Assembly: GCF_004322755.1 (NCBI RefSeq)
Contig: NZ_CP036401.1
Span: forward strand, 4,526,001 to 4,590,000
Reading direction: 5' to 3'
From: Pseudoduganella albidiflava
GTDB lineage: Bacteria; Pseudomonadota; Gammaproteobacteria; Burkholderiales; Burkholderiaceae_D
DNA: 64,000 nucleotides
Shown here: positions 36,299-44,409 of the stretch, in pieces
Position numbering within the stretch: position 1 is the first letter of the stretch
Layout: each line of letters begins with the position of its first letter
Position numbers and translations under genes: made by a program
The notes under the pieces: model-generated
The model's input: the letters and a program-made list of their open reading frames with translations, nothing else
Told to the model about the DNA's origin: nothing
The model's database searches: none

Positions 36299-37933
36299 TC
36301 AGTCCTTGTAGACATCGCGCAGGTGGGTGGTGGCGGATGGATGGCCGACATAGCCGTGCACGCGCTTGCTCAAGACGACGGTTTCCTGCATCTGCGCGAT
36401 GGGCTGGATGGCCCCCACTTCGCTGTCGTACAGCTGCTGCACTTCGCGGTACATCGCATTCTGCCGCGCTTCATCGGGTTCGCGCACGGCTTCCTCGATG
36501 AGCCGGTTGATGGCCGGGCTGTGGAAGCCGGTGCGCCAGCCCTGGAAGTTGGTGAGCCGGGCGGCATCGCTGTTGTCCGGGTTGTACACCAGGGCGCGCA
36601 GGTTGGCGTGCGGATGCGGCTCCACGCCGCCGCCGCCGCGGCCGACCACGATATCGAACTTGCGGTCGCGCATGGCGCCATATACCTGGTTGCCGGTACC
36701 GGACAGGATTTCGGCCTCGATGCCGGCCAGCGCCAGCGTGGCCTGCAGCGACGTGGCGATATTGATCAGCGGCGGATCGGACAACACCCGGATGGTGGTG
36801 CGGAAGCCTTGCGGGTAACCCGCTTCGGCCAGCAGCCGGCGGGCGCGCGGCACGTCGAGCCGGTAGCCGGGGTCGGGCAACGCCGCCGCCAGCCCGATCA
36901 TCACGGGCCGCTGGTGCGCCACGCCGTAGTTCGGCATGATGGCCTTGTTGATGCCGTCGTAGTCGATCAGGCTGCGCAGCGCCAGGCGCACGCGGCGGTC
37001 CGCGAAACGGGGGTTCTTCATGCTGAGCGCCACGTAGTACGAGGTACCGCGCAGCACCGGCTGCACCACCACGCTGGCGTCGTGCTTGAGCGCCTCGATA
37101 TCCGGCCCGGCCATGCCGGCGGCCAGGTCGACATCGCCGCGCGTGATCATGAAGCGCAGCGACAGCGATTCCGGCACATGGCGCATGACCACCCGGCGCA
37201 GCCTGGCCGGCCCGCGCCAGTAGCCGTTGAAACGGTCCAGCAGCATGGCGTCCTTGGCGCGCCATTCCGCCAGCGAGAACGGGCCCGAGCCCGCCGCGTG
37301 CGTGAGCAGCCAGGCGGCGCCCAGGTCGCCGTTGCGCTCGTGCGCCAGCACCGCCTGGCGGTCCAGGATGGCCGCGCTGACCGAGGTGGCCAGCGTGTAC
37401 AGCACCATCTTCGGATCGGTCGGCTCGGGGAAGTCGATGCGCAGCGTGCGCGCATCGAGCGCGCGGATCATGCGCGGCGCATTGGCGGCGCTGAAGCCGT
37501 AGCTCTTCCATGGCGAGGCCATGGCGAGATTGAGCTTCAGCACCCGGTGCAGCGACCATGCCGCGTCCTCCGCGGTCAGCGGGCGGCCGGACTGGAAGCG
37601 CACCCCCTGGCGCAGCGTCAGCGTCAGGCTGCGGCGGTCGTCGCCGAAGGCCCACGATTCGGCCAGCGCGGGCTTCACCCTGGCAAGGTCGCGCGGATCG
37701 AGTTCGACCAGGTAGTCGTACAGGTTGGCCACCACGCCCAGCACGTCGTTGCCGGTGGCGCCGGCCGGATCGATCGACAGCAGGTTGTTCATGTTCATGC
37801 CGATCACCAGCTGGTCGCGCGGCGTGGCGGCCCGCGCCGGCGGCGAGAACAGGAGCGCCAGCATCAGCGCCAGCATCAGCGCAAGCAGCCCCGCCAGCCG
37901 CCTGTGCAGGTAGGAGTTTCGTGCAAAGCTCAT
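36299..37933 (-). CDS. Periplasmic solute-binding protein, family 5 (peptide/nickel/sugar type)
   Basis: A 544-residue exported protein. The signal peptide (about residues 1-35) ends PPARA-AT. Mature motifs SIDPAGATGNDVLGVVANLYDYLVEL and LTLRQGVRFQSGRPLTAEDAAWS are typical of SBP_bac_5. Family members bind di- or oligopeptides, nickel, or oligosaccharides. It lies between the enolase-superfamily gene (9 bases) and the permease genes, so its ligand is probably the precursor of that enzyme's substrate. Confidence 0.92.
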   Translation of the reverse strand: MSFARNSYLHRRLAGLLALMLALMLALLFSPPARAATPRDQLVIGMNMNNLLSIDPAGATGNDVLGVVANLYDYLVELDPRDLARVKPALAESWAFGDDRRSLTLTLRQGVRFQSGRPLTAEDAAWSLHRVLKLNLAMASPWKSYGFSAANAPRMIRALDARTLRIDFPEPTDPKMVLYTLATSVSAAILDRQAVLAHERNGDLGAAWLLTHAAGSGPFSLAEWRAKDAMLLDRFNGYWRGPARLRRVVMRHVPESLSLRFMITRGDVDLAAGMAGPDIEALKHDASVVVQPVLRGTSYYVALSMKNPRFADRRVRLALRSLIDYDGINKAIMPNYGVAHQRPVMIGLAAALPDPGYRLDVPRARRLLAEAGYPQGFRTTIRVLSDPPLINIATSLQATLALAGIEAEILSGTGNQVYGAMRDRKFDIVVGRGGGGVEPHPHANLRALVYNPDNSDAARLTNFQGWRTGFHSPAINRLIEEAVREPDEARQNAMYREVQQLYDSEVGAIQPIAQMQETVVLSKRVHGYVGHPSATTHLRDVYKD

Positions 37934-37942
37934 GGGCGCGCC

Positions 37943-39097
37943 CTAGTAGGATTGCACGGTGTTGGCGGCGATGTACTCGAAGTCGATGTCCTCGCCCAGG
38001 CCCGGCTCCTGGGACAGGTGCACGAAGCCGTCGGCGTCCATCGGATCGGGCAGGCGGTGCAGGTAGGCCGGCGGCACATCGTAGTCGAGGAAGGGATGCA
38101 GCAGGCCGCGCTCGTACCAGCGGCAGTTCTTGATCGCCGCCACCACCGTCAGGTTGGCCGCGCCGTTGCCGTGCACTTCGCAGTCCATGCCGAAGGCGTC
38201 CGCCAGCGCCGCCACCTTCATGGTCGGCGTGATGCCCCCTACTCCCGGCACGCCGGCGCGCAGGATGTCGCAGGCGCCGGCCTGCACCCAGTCGGCGCGG
38301 CTGTGATGCTTGCCGGAGATGGTTTCCGGGCCGACGATCGGTATGTCGAGCTGGTTGGCCAGCCAGGCGTAGGATGCGATGCTCTGCTCGTTCATCATTT
38401 CCTCGAACCAGGCGTAATCGAGCTTTTCCAGGGCGCGGCCGATGGCCAGCGCTTCGCCGCGGCTGTACCAGTGATAGCCGTCCAGCATCAGCGCGATATC
38501 GGGGCCGACCGCCTCGCGCACCGCCGCGCAAGCCCTGATGTCCATGGCCGGGCTGGGCGCGAACGATACCGGTGGCATCCAGGTATGCACCTTGATCGCC
38601 TTGTAGCCGCGCGCCACCAGCTTTTCCGCGAAGGCGGCATATTCCTCGGGCGTGGACAGGCCGCCTTCCAGTTCGTCGCCGCACATCGTGCTGCCGTAGG
38701 CCGGCACCTTGTCGCGGTAGCCGCCCAGCAGCTTGTACACCGGCACGCCCAGCGCGCGGCCGGCCAGGTCCCACAGTGCCTGTTCCACCACCGCCAGTGC
38801 GCGGTCGGTCAGCTGCCCCGCGCTGCCGCGCTGCCAGTGCACCAGGTCCTGCCACAGGCGCTCGCGGTCGAACGGGTCCTGCCCGACCAGCACCTTGCGC
38901 ACATAGGCTTCCAGCACATGGGGACGGACCACCTCGACCGGGCCGAACGCGTAGCCGCGGGCGCCATTGTCGGCGGTGATCGTCAGCATGGCCATCTGCA
39001 CGTTCTTCTCGGGACCGGGATGCGCATGGCCGGCGCTGTCGACACTGCGCCTGCTCGGATAGTTGAAAATGGTGCCTTGTACACGTTCGATTTTCAT
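37943..39097 (-). CDS. Mandelate racemase/muconate lactonizing enzyme family protein (enolase superfamily)
   Basis: A 384-residue cytoplasmic enzyme. The KAIK motif gives Lys166 and Lys169. Metal ligands are likely Asp206 (MLDGYHW), Glu232 (FEEMMNE) and Glu258 (VGPETISG). His309 (CEVHGNG) with Asp277 would complete the His-Asp dyad of the mandelate racemase subgroup. All catalytic positions look intact. Such enzymes dehydrate or racemise sugar acids and related carboxylates. Substrate is not deducible. It is preceded by a 15-bp repeat array and followed closely by the binding-protein gene. Confidence 0.88.
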   Translation of the reverse strand: MKIERVQGTIFNYPSRRSVDSAGHAHPGPEKNVQMAMLTITADNGARGYAFGPVEVVRPHVLEAYVRKVLVGQDPFDRERLWQDLVHWQRGSAGQLTDRALAVVEQALWDLAGRALGVPVYKLLGGYRDKVPAYGSTMCGDELEGGLSTPEEYAAFAEKLVARGYKAIKVHTWMPPVSFAPSPAMDIRACAAVREAVGPDIALMLDGYHWYSRGEALAIGRALEKLDYAWFEEMMNEQSIASYAWLANQLDIPIVGPETISGKHHSRADWVQAGACDILRAGVPGVGGITPTMKVAALADAFGMDCEVHGNGAANLTVVAAIKNCRWYERGLLHPFLDYDVPPAYLHRLPDPMDADGFVHLSQEPGLGEDIDFEYIAANTVQSY

Positions 39098-39135
39098 GGA
39101 CTGCCTTTCTGGGAACTCGTATTGTGAATTCGTTG

Positions 39136-39300
39136 TTCAGGACTCGTACGTCTGGAACCCGTACTTTGAGCACTCGTACGTCTGGCACCCATGCTTTGAG
39201 CACTCGACCATCCGGAACCCCTGCATTCGGAACTCCTGCATTCAGAACTCCTGCGTTCAGAACTCATACATTCAGAACTCATATATTCAGAACTCGTACG
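39136..39300. repeat. Tandem array of eleven 15-bp units after the TonB receptor stop
   Basis: Eleven units in exact 15-base register run from 39136 to 39300, consensus on the plus strand TTCAGAACTCNTRCN. The four units nearest the receptor (39241-39300) are almost identical; those further away are degenerate. The stop codon of the TonB receptor (39287-39289) lies inside the first unit. Read on the minus strand each good unit spells Tyr/Gln-Glu-Phe-stop in the receptor's frame. The array therefore looks like repeated copying of the receptor's last codons. Confidence 0.9.
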
Positions 39301-42073
39301 TCAGGCGCGCGTTGTAGGCACGGCCGATCGGGCTGGCGATATTGTTGGCGTACGCGGTGGAATTCGAATTGGTGACGGGAGGATTCTCGTCGAACAGGTT
39401 GCTGATGCCCAGCGATACCTTGACGTGCTTGATCCCCTTGTAGTTGACGGTCATGTTCCACACCGAATAGGGCTCGATATCGCGGTGGAACTGCGCCGGC
39501 ACGTTGTTCAGGTCGTGATAGCCGGTGTTGTAGAACTGGGTCAGCTGGCTGAACCAGTCGCCACGCTCCCACGACAGGCGCAGCGTGTGCTTCCAGCGGA
39601 ACGTATACGTGGGGCTGGCACTGACATTGCCCGAGCCGACGGAACCGAAGCGGCCCAGGTTGGAGATCCACGGGCCATCCTTCTCGGTCTGGTTTTCAAA
39701 GCGGGTCACGTAGGTGCCGTCCAGCGCGGCCTTGAACTGCCCGTACGAAGCCTTCGGGAACGCATACGACAGCCCCACGTCGATGCCGGCGGTGCGCAGG
39801 TCGCCCAGGTTGTCGACCGTGTTCCTCACGTAGGCCAGCGAGCCGTCCGGATTGCGCACGAACAGGTCGGCGTACTTCGCGGTGTTGGTGAAGATGGCGT
39901 TCTGCGCCAGCTGGCCGATGCTGTCCTTCACGTGGATGTCGTAGTAGTCCAGCATCACCATCAGGTTGCGCACCGGCTCGATCACCACGCCCAGCGTGAG
40001 GTTGCGCGAGGTTTCCGGCTGCACTTCCGGATTGCTGCCCTGCTGGATCGGCAGGGCCGTGTTGCAGACCAGCAGCGGGTTGGCGCCGGGGACCGCCGTG
40101 CCGGTGCCGGCCATGCCCATGGTGCCCGGGCACAGCACCGGATCGTCCCACTTGCTGGTGGAGAGCGAGGTGGCGCCGGGCAGCCGGTAGCCATACCGGT
40201 CGAACAGCGTCGGCGCGCGGAAGCCCGTGCTGGCCGAGCCGCGGAACATCAGCTGCTTCATGGGCTGCCAGCGGAAGCTGGCCTTGGGATTGCTGGTGCC
40301 GCCGAAGTCGGAATAGCGATCGTGGCGCGCCGCCACGTTGAAGCTCAGGTCCGCCGTCACCGGCAGGTCGAGTTCGGCGAACACCGCCGAGATATCGCGG
40401 CTGCCCTCGGCATAGCTGGGCAGGCGGTTCTGGTACGGCACGTCGATCACGCCATCGAGCGCGCGGTCGTCGTTCGCGTCCCGGTGGTATTCGGCACCCA
40501 GCGCCAGCGTCATGGCGCCGCCGCCCAGCTGCATCAGCTCGCGCGTGAGCGTGAGGTCGGTGCCGTAGTAGCGGTTGGTGGTATGGCGGATCTGGCCGCC
40601 GTCCGCCGAGATGCTCTTCAGGTATTCCAGGCCGGCCGCGCTCTGCGTGCCGAACGGATTCAGTACGCCGTTCGCCACGCCGGCCTGCAGCCTGGCGCCG
40701 TTCAGGTAGCCCTGCACGAAATACGAATCGCGCTTGCCGCGGCCGTAGATGCCGCCCAGCCGGTAGTCCCACTGGCCGATGGTGCCTTCGCCGGTCACCA
40801 CCACGCGGGTGATCTTCTGCTCGTCCTTCGCGATGGCGGGGCCCAGTTCGGCCACGCTCCACGACACGTTCAGCGGCGAGCCGTTGATCCCCGCCATGGC
40901 CGGCACGCCGGCGCTGCCGCCCGGATAGTACGGGCTGTCGGGCGTGATGCGCGCCACGGCGCCGTTGAAGCCGACCGTGGTGGTGGGCGGCTTCTGGGTT
41001 TCGATGTGCTCCTTGGCATGCAGCAGTTCGGCCGTGACCAGGTGGTCGCCCGGCAGCTTGATGCTGCCCTTGGCGAAGAAGTGGGCCTGCGCGTTGGCCG
41101 GCAGGGCCAGCACGTAATTGGCATCCTGGATGCATGTGTTGCGGGTGGCCGGCACCGAGTACGGAGGCAGGCAGCCGCTCGCATAGTACGGATTGCCGGT
41201 AATGCCCGTGCTGGGCGAGAACACGTTGGCGGGCCAGGCATAGGTGCCGCTGGCGGCCTTCGGCGCGATGCCCAGGCTGGCCAGCAGTGCCGGGTTGGTC
41301 AGCTCCGGGCGGTCGGCCGATTCCAGCTTGCTGCGCTTGTGCACGTCCACCGTGGCATACACGTTCCAGCCATCCGCCGCCAGGTCGCCGATGCCGCCCA
41401 GCACGCTGACACGGTGTTCGCGGCCGCCGCCCGACGCTTCCGGCCGCACCACCTGCCCGGTCAGTTCCAGCCCCTTGTAGCTGCGCCGGGTCAGGAAGTT
41501 GACCACGCCGCCCATGGCATCGGTACCGTAGGTGGACGACGCGCCATCGCGCAGGACCTCGACCCGGTTCAGGGCGCTGATGGGAATCAGGTCGACGTTG
41601 ACGAAGCCATTGCTGAGCGGCTCGTTGACCATGCGCCGGCCGTTGAGCAGGACCAGCGTGCGGTTGATGCCGATGCCGCGCATGTTCATGTTGGTGCCCG
41701 CGCCGGCCGACGAAGGCGCGTTGGTGGCGCTCGACGGCAGCGACACCGCCAGGTCGGCCACGGTGGTCAGCGCCGCGCTGGCGATGTCGTCGGCCTTCAC
41801 GGACGAGACCGGCAGCGCCATTTCGCCAGCCACGCGCTTGATCGTGGAACCCGTGACTTCGACCTTGATGACTTCGCCCGTGGCTACCGGCGCTGCTTGC
41901 TGTGCCGCCGTGGCTCCTGTCGCTTGCTGCGTGGCTTGCGCTGACTCCTGCGTGGCTTGTGCGGCTTCCTGTACCGCTTCCTGCGCGGCGGCCTGGCCGG
42001 CAAGGGCCGCGACCGCCAGCGCGATCGCGCTCAAGGCAAGCCGGCGCGGAACCGGGTGATGGCTGTGATGCAT
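39287..42073 (-). CDS. TonB-dependent receptor (oar/BtuB-like, first gene of uptake operon)
   Basis: A 928-residue outer-membrane receptor. The signal peptide ends near AGQAAAQEAV. A Gln/Ala-rich stretch (about residues 30-62) is followed by the plug domain: VEVTGSTIKRV, then NMNMRGIGINRTLVLLNGRRM and VEVLRDGASSTYGTDAMGGVVNF. The rest is a beta-barrel ending in Phe (RLTYEF), the expected assembly signal. The start has an AGGAG site. Being first in an operon with an ABC importer and an enolase-family enzyme, it probably brings in the same unknown compound. Confidence 0.93.
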   Translation of the reverse strand: MHHSHHPVPRRLALSAIALAVAALAGQAAAQEAVQEAAQATQESAQATQQATGATAAQQAAPVATGEVIKVEVTGSTIKRVAGEMALPVSSVKADDIASAALTTVADLAVSLPSSATNAPSSAGAGTNMNMRGIGINRTLVLLNGRRMVNEPLSNGFVNVDLIPISALNRVEVLRDGASSTYGTDAMGGVVNFLTRRSYKGLELTGQVVRPEASGGGREHRVSVLGGIGDLAADGWNVYATVDVHKRSKLESADRPELTNPALLASLGIAPKAASGTYAWPANVFSPSTGITGNPYYASGCLPPYSVPATRNTCIQDANYVLALPANAQAHFFAKGSIKLPGDHLVTAELLHAKEHIETQKPPTTTVGFNGAVARITPDSPYYPGGSAGVPAMAGINGSPLNVSWSVAELGPAIAKDEQKITRVVVTGEGTIGQWDYRLGGIYGRGKRDSYFVQGYLNGARLQAGVANGVLNPFGTQSAAGLEYLKSISADGGQIRHTTNRYYGTDLTLTRELMQLGGGAMTLALGAEYHRDANDDRALDGVIDVPYQNRLPSYAEGSRDISAVFAELDLPVTADLSFNVAARHDRYSDFGGTSNPKASFRWQPMKQLMFRGSASTGFRAPTLFDRYGYRLPGATSLSTSKWDDPVLCPGTMGMAGTGTAVPGANPLLVCNTALPIQQGSNPEVQPETSRNLTLGVVIEPVRNLMVMLDYYDIHVKDSIGQLAQNAIFTNTAKYADLFVRNPDGSLAYVRNTVDNLGDLRTAGIDVGLSYAFPKASYGQFKAALDGTYVTRFENQTEKDGPWISNLGRFGSVGSGNVSASPTYTFRWKHTLRLSWERGDWFSQLTQFYNTGYHDLNNVPAQFHRDIEPYSVWNMTVNYKGIKHVKVSLGISNLFDENPPVTNSNSTAYANNIASPIGRAYNARLTYEF

Positions 42074-42161
42074 GGTGTCTCCTCCAAAGTTATACGATGG
42101 TTGGTCATGCGGCAGGCGCTGCCTGCGGGCGCTGTGCGCCTTGTTTTGTTCTCTACTCGGT

Positions 42162-42177
42162 TGTCGGTCATCTGACA
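42162..42177. promoter_or_regulatory. Candidate operator between the TonB receptor and the GntR regulator
   Basis: TGTC-GGTCATCT-GACA is an imperfect 16-bp inverted repeat in the 160-base divergent region. The inner 12 bases (42164-42175) match the perfect palindrome TCAGACGTCTGA at 43036-43047 at 9 of 12 positions. A TATAAT lies at 42191-42196, 36 bases before the regulator start. GntR/FadR-family regulators usually bind such short palindromes beside their own gene. Confidence 0.45.
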
Positions 42178-42233
42178 TCTTACGGCCAAGTATAATTACG
42201 GCATTCAAAAAACGCAATCATGTTTGGAACCCG

Positions 42234-42980
42234 ATGCCACCCATGGATAACCACCTGCCGCCACGCCACGCGAAACCCCGCAACCTGGCCCACGCCGTCA
42301 TCAGCTATGTCACCGACCTGATCCGCGACGGCAGGATCGTTCCCGGGGAAAAAGTGCCCTCGGAGGCGGAGATCATCCAGGCGCTGGGCGTGAGCCGGTC
42401 CGTGGTGAGGGAAGCCATGTCGCAGCTGCAGGCGACCGGCGTGGTGGAAACGCGGCAGGGCAAGGGCACCTTCGTGCTCGATCGCAGCGTGCAGCCGATG
42501 GGGCTGCAGGTGCCGGCGGAGATGCGCCAGCACGATGTGCTGGCCATCCTGGAACTGCGCCTCAGCCTGGAGACCGAGTCCGCCGGCCTGGCGGCGCGGC
42601 GCCGCAGCGAGCAGCAGCTGGCGCGCATCCGCGCAGCGTTGGACATCTTCCTGGCCCAATGCGACGAAGGCAGGAACAATGCCGCCAACGATACCGAGTT
42701 CCACCTTTCCATCGCCCAGGCCTCCGGCAACACGTATCTGTACGACGTGCTGAGCCACCTGAGCAAGGAATTGCTGCCGCGCGCGCGGGCCCTGCTCAGC
42801 GACCTGCCGCGCGATACGCCGGACGTGTTCATCGAACGCGTGCGGCGCGAACACGAAGATATCTATGGCGCGATCGCGCGCCAGGATGCCGAATCGGCGC
42901 GCGCTGCCATGCACACCCACCTGAACAACAGCCGCGAGCGGCTGCGGCGGGCGCTGGAGGCGCACGCGGCGCGGACGTAG
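42234..42980 (+). CDS. GntR-family (FadR subfamily) transcription regulator
   Basis: A 248-residue regulator. The winged helix covers about residues 15-80 (VPSEAEIIQALGVSRSVVREAMSQLQATGVVETRQGKGTFV). The C-terminal FCD all-helical ligand domain follows, with His/Asp positions in NDTEFHLSIAQASGN. It is divergent from the TonB receptor operon, and the usual arrangement is a local repressor released by the pathway's intermediate. Start at 42234 or three codons later; the ribosome site is weak. Confidence 0.9.
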   Translation: MPPMDNHLPPRHAKPRNLAHAVISYVTDLIRDGRIVPGEKVPSEAEIIQALGVSRSVVREAMSQLQATGVVETRQGKGTFVLDRSVQPMGLQVPAEMRQHDVLAILELRLSLETESAGLAARRRSEQQLARIRAALDIFLAQCDEGRNNAANDTEFHLSIAQASGNTYLYDVLSHLSKELLPRARALLSDLPRDTPDVFIERVRREHEDIYGAIARQDAESARAAMHTHLNNSRERLRRALEAHAART

Positions 42981-43035
42981 GGTGGCGGCCCGGCCGTTGG
43001 GCCGGGTCATTCCAGTCTCAGAAGAGTTTCACTTG

Positions 43036-43047
43036 TCAGACGTCTGA
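43036..43047. promoter_or_regulatory. Perfect 12-bp palindrome TCAGACGTCTGA, operator-like
   Basis: This lies 56 bases after the GntR gene stop, in DNA with no gene downstream for more than 1 kb on the plus strand. It matches the candidate operator at 42164-42175 at 9 of 12 positions. It may be a second site for the GntR regulator or the remains of a promoter. Confidence 0.4.
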
Positions 43048-43164
43048 TTATTTTGCTGATGTTTTTGCAGGATATCGACGCGCTAAGGCGGATACCATTT
43101 CGTCAGAAGTGGGAACGGCCGCCGCAGGGGTGGACGTCGTCAAAGCAAGCTCACCCCCGAGGCA

Positions 43165-43297
43165 AATTCCGGGGTCAGGAAGGAATACTGGCATGCATGC
43201 CAGCACCGTTGCGCAGGCGCGAAGCATGCTTCGCGAAACCCCTGCTACACCCCGGCGGGTCTGACCCCGGCCTTTCGCTGCTGGGGTGAATGCATGC
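43165..43297. repeat. REP-like palindromic element, copy 3, split by nested palindromes
   Basis: The left part AATTCCGGGGTCAGG (43165-43179) and right part GGCGGGTCTGACCCCGG (43254-43270) with the tail CTGGGGTGAATGCATGC (43281-43297) match the elements at 4817 and 59836. Between them lie about 75 extra bases carrying two perfect 16-bp palindromes, CTGGCATGCATGCCAG (43188-43203) and GCGAAGCATGCTTCGC (43219-43234). It appears to be one REP-like element invaded by, or fused with, another. Confidence 0.65.
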
Positions 43298-43339
43298 GCT
43301 TGCAATGTGCTGGATGACGCGCAACGCAACGGTACCGAC

Positions 43340-44007
43340 CCGCAGGGGTGGCCGTTTTCGTTTATTCATGGCGGAGAAATGCAGAAGTGAGCGAACGAGC
43401 GCCAGCGCGGAGCGCCGGCGAAGCCGCTGCGTAGCAGCGACAAATGGGCGATTCGGAGAGCCCCGCGCTGGTAAGCGCGGGTCTTCGAATCCCACCCTCT
43501 CCGTCCGAATAAACAAAAACGGCCTTCCGCAGGGAAGGCCGTTTTTATTGCACAGGGGGCGCGGAGCGCCAAGAATGGGCGATTCGGAGAGCCTAGCGCC
43601 TGCAGGCGCGTCGTCTTCGAATCCCACCCTCTCCGTCCGAATGAACAAAAACGGCCTTCCGCAGGGAAGGCCGTTTTCGTTTATTCATGGCGGAGAAATG
43701 CAGAAGTGAGCGAACGAGCGCCAGCGCGGAGCGCCGGCGAAGCCGCTGCGTAGCAGCGACAAATGGGCGATTCGGAGAGCCTAGCGCCTGCAGGCGCGTC
43801 GCCTTCGAATCCCACCCTCTCCGTCCGAATAAACAAAAACGGCCTTCCGCAGGGAAGGCCGTTTTTATTGCACAGGGGGCGCGGAGCGCCAAGAATGGGC
43901 GATTCGGAGAGCCTAGCGCCTGCAGGCGCGTCGTCTTCGAATCCCACCCTCTCCGTCCGAATAAACAAAAACGGCCTTCCGCAGGGAAGGCCGTTTTTGT
44001 TTATTCA
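43340..44007. repeat. Array 1 of tRNA-Ser-like fragments and hairpin terminators
   Basis: Four related 60-61 base units lie at 43451-43510, 43582-43642, 43770-43830 and 43902-43962. Each starts ATTCGGAGAG, has a GC hairpin in the middle, then TTCGAATCCCACCCTCTCCG and ends TCCGAAT. The outer parts match the acceptor stem and T-arm of tRNA-Ser; the D-arm and anticodon arm are missing. Units alternate with perfect hairpins of the type AAAAACGGCCTTCC-GCAG-GGAAGGCCGTTTTT. The whole set also forms a 319/320-base higher-order repeat (43361, 43680, 44000). Orientation is opposite to the intact tRNA that follows. No protein-coding gene lies here. Confidence 0.85.
43967..43998 (-). terminator. Bidirectional hairpin terminator after tRNA-Ser copy 1
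   Basis: Perfect 14-bp stem with loop GCAG and flanking A and T runs (AAAAACGGCCTTCC / GGAAGGCCGTTTTT). It lies 10 bases downstream of the tRNA 3' end on the minus strand and could act in both directions. Identical copies lie at 43515-43546 and 43835-43866, and a near copy at 43647-43676. Confidence 0.88.
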
Positions 44008-44097
44008 TGGCGGAGAGGGTGGGATTCGAACCCACGGATGGGTTGCCCCATCGCTTGATTTCGAGTCAAGTACATTCGACCACTCTGCCACCTCTCC
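44008..44097 (-). tRNA. tRNA-Ser (anticodon CGA), copy 1
   Basis: 90 bases with encoded CCA. Minus-strand acceptor stem GGAGAGG/CCTCTCC, D-arm GCAGAGTGGTCGAATGTAC, anticodon loop CTCGAAA within TTGA/TCAAG, a long variable arm around GATGGGGCAACCCATC, and T-arm GTGGGTTCGAATCCCAC. The long variable arm and CGA anticodon identify serine (UCG codons). It is identical to the second copy at 48031-48120. Confidence 0.97.
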
Positions 44098-44409
44098 TGG
44101 GTGGTACATGCAAAACGCTGACTCCGCGTTCGACATTCTTGAGCCACACAAGGCTTGCTGCAACTCGAGAGGCATGATTCTATATCAGCATCGATGTTGC
44201 GTCAAATCAAAGAGAGTGCCTGTGCTTGCGGCTGCAAAAGCAGCAGCCATCAATGCGAATACTTCTCATTGTTATTTGAACAAGGGCGGTTTACACTGCC
44301 GTCACCTGCTTCCACTACCCGCTCCAGCCACGGCCACCAACCAACGGTGCCCTCGCCAACGGCGCCACTCCTGCGCGCCACGGGCGAAGCCAGGCTCGAG
44401 GAGAAACGC
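44098..44409. other. Intergenic region before the ECF sigma gene
   Basis: 312 bases between tRNA-Ser copy 1 and the sigma factor gene. Apart from the Fur-box candidate at 44252-44270 I see no gene here. An in-frame extension of the sigma ORF runs through it, but it has no conserved-looking domain and is Cys/Ser-rich, so I treat it as untranslated. Confidence 0.6.
44252..44270. promoter_or_regulatory. Candidate Fur box upstream of the ECF sigma factor
   Basis: AATGCGAATACTTCTCATT is a 19-bp imperfect inverted repeat (AATGCG / CTCATT arms) close to the Fur consensus GATAATGATAATCATTATC in its spacing and AT-rich character. It lies about 140 bases before the sigma factor start. Iron-repressed control of a FecI-like sigma factor beside a siderophore receptor would be expected. 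Confidence 0.5.

Noticed and set aside
36277..36351. Longer start for the DppB-like permease
   Set aside because: It would overlap the binding-protein gene by about 50 bases; the ATG at 36276 has an AGGAGA site and normal N-terminus.
39063..39317. Plus-strand 84-residue ORF resembling a pentapeptide-repeat protein (QNSYI repeats)
   Set aside because: It is the antisense translation of the 15-bp array with the enolase start region; a 15-bp repeat always gives a five-residue repeat. It lacks the A(D/N)LxX pattern.
43361..44007. Possible CRISPR array from regularly spaced repeats
   Set aside because: The repeats are 60-320 bases with repeated, not unique, intervening sequence, and contain tRNA-like and terminator hairpins. 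No cas gene is present.
43290..44100. Several small ORFs on both strands in the repeat arrays (for example with GGEGGIRTHGWV-type peptides)
   Set aside because: These are the well-known false translations of tRNA-Ser and its fragments; the peptides repeat exactly as the DNA repeats do.
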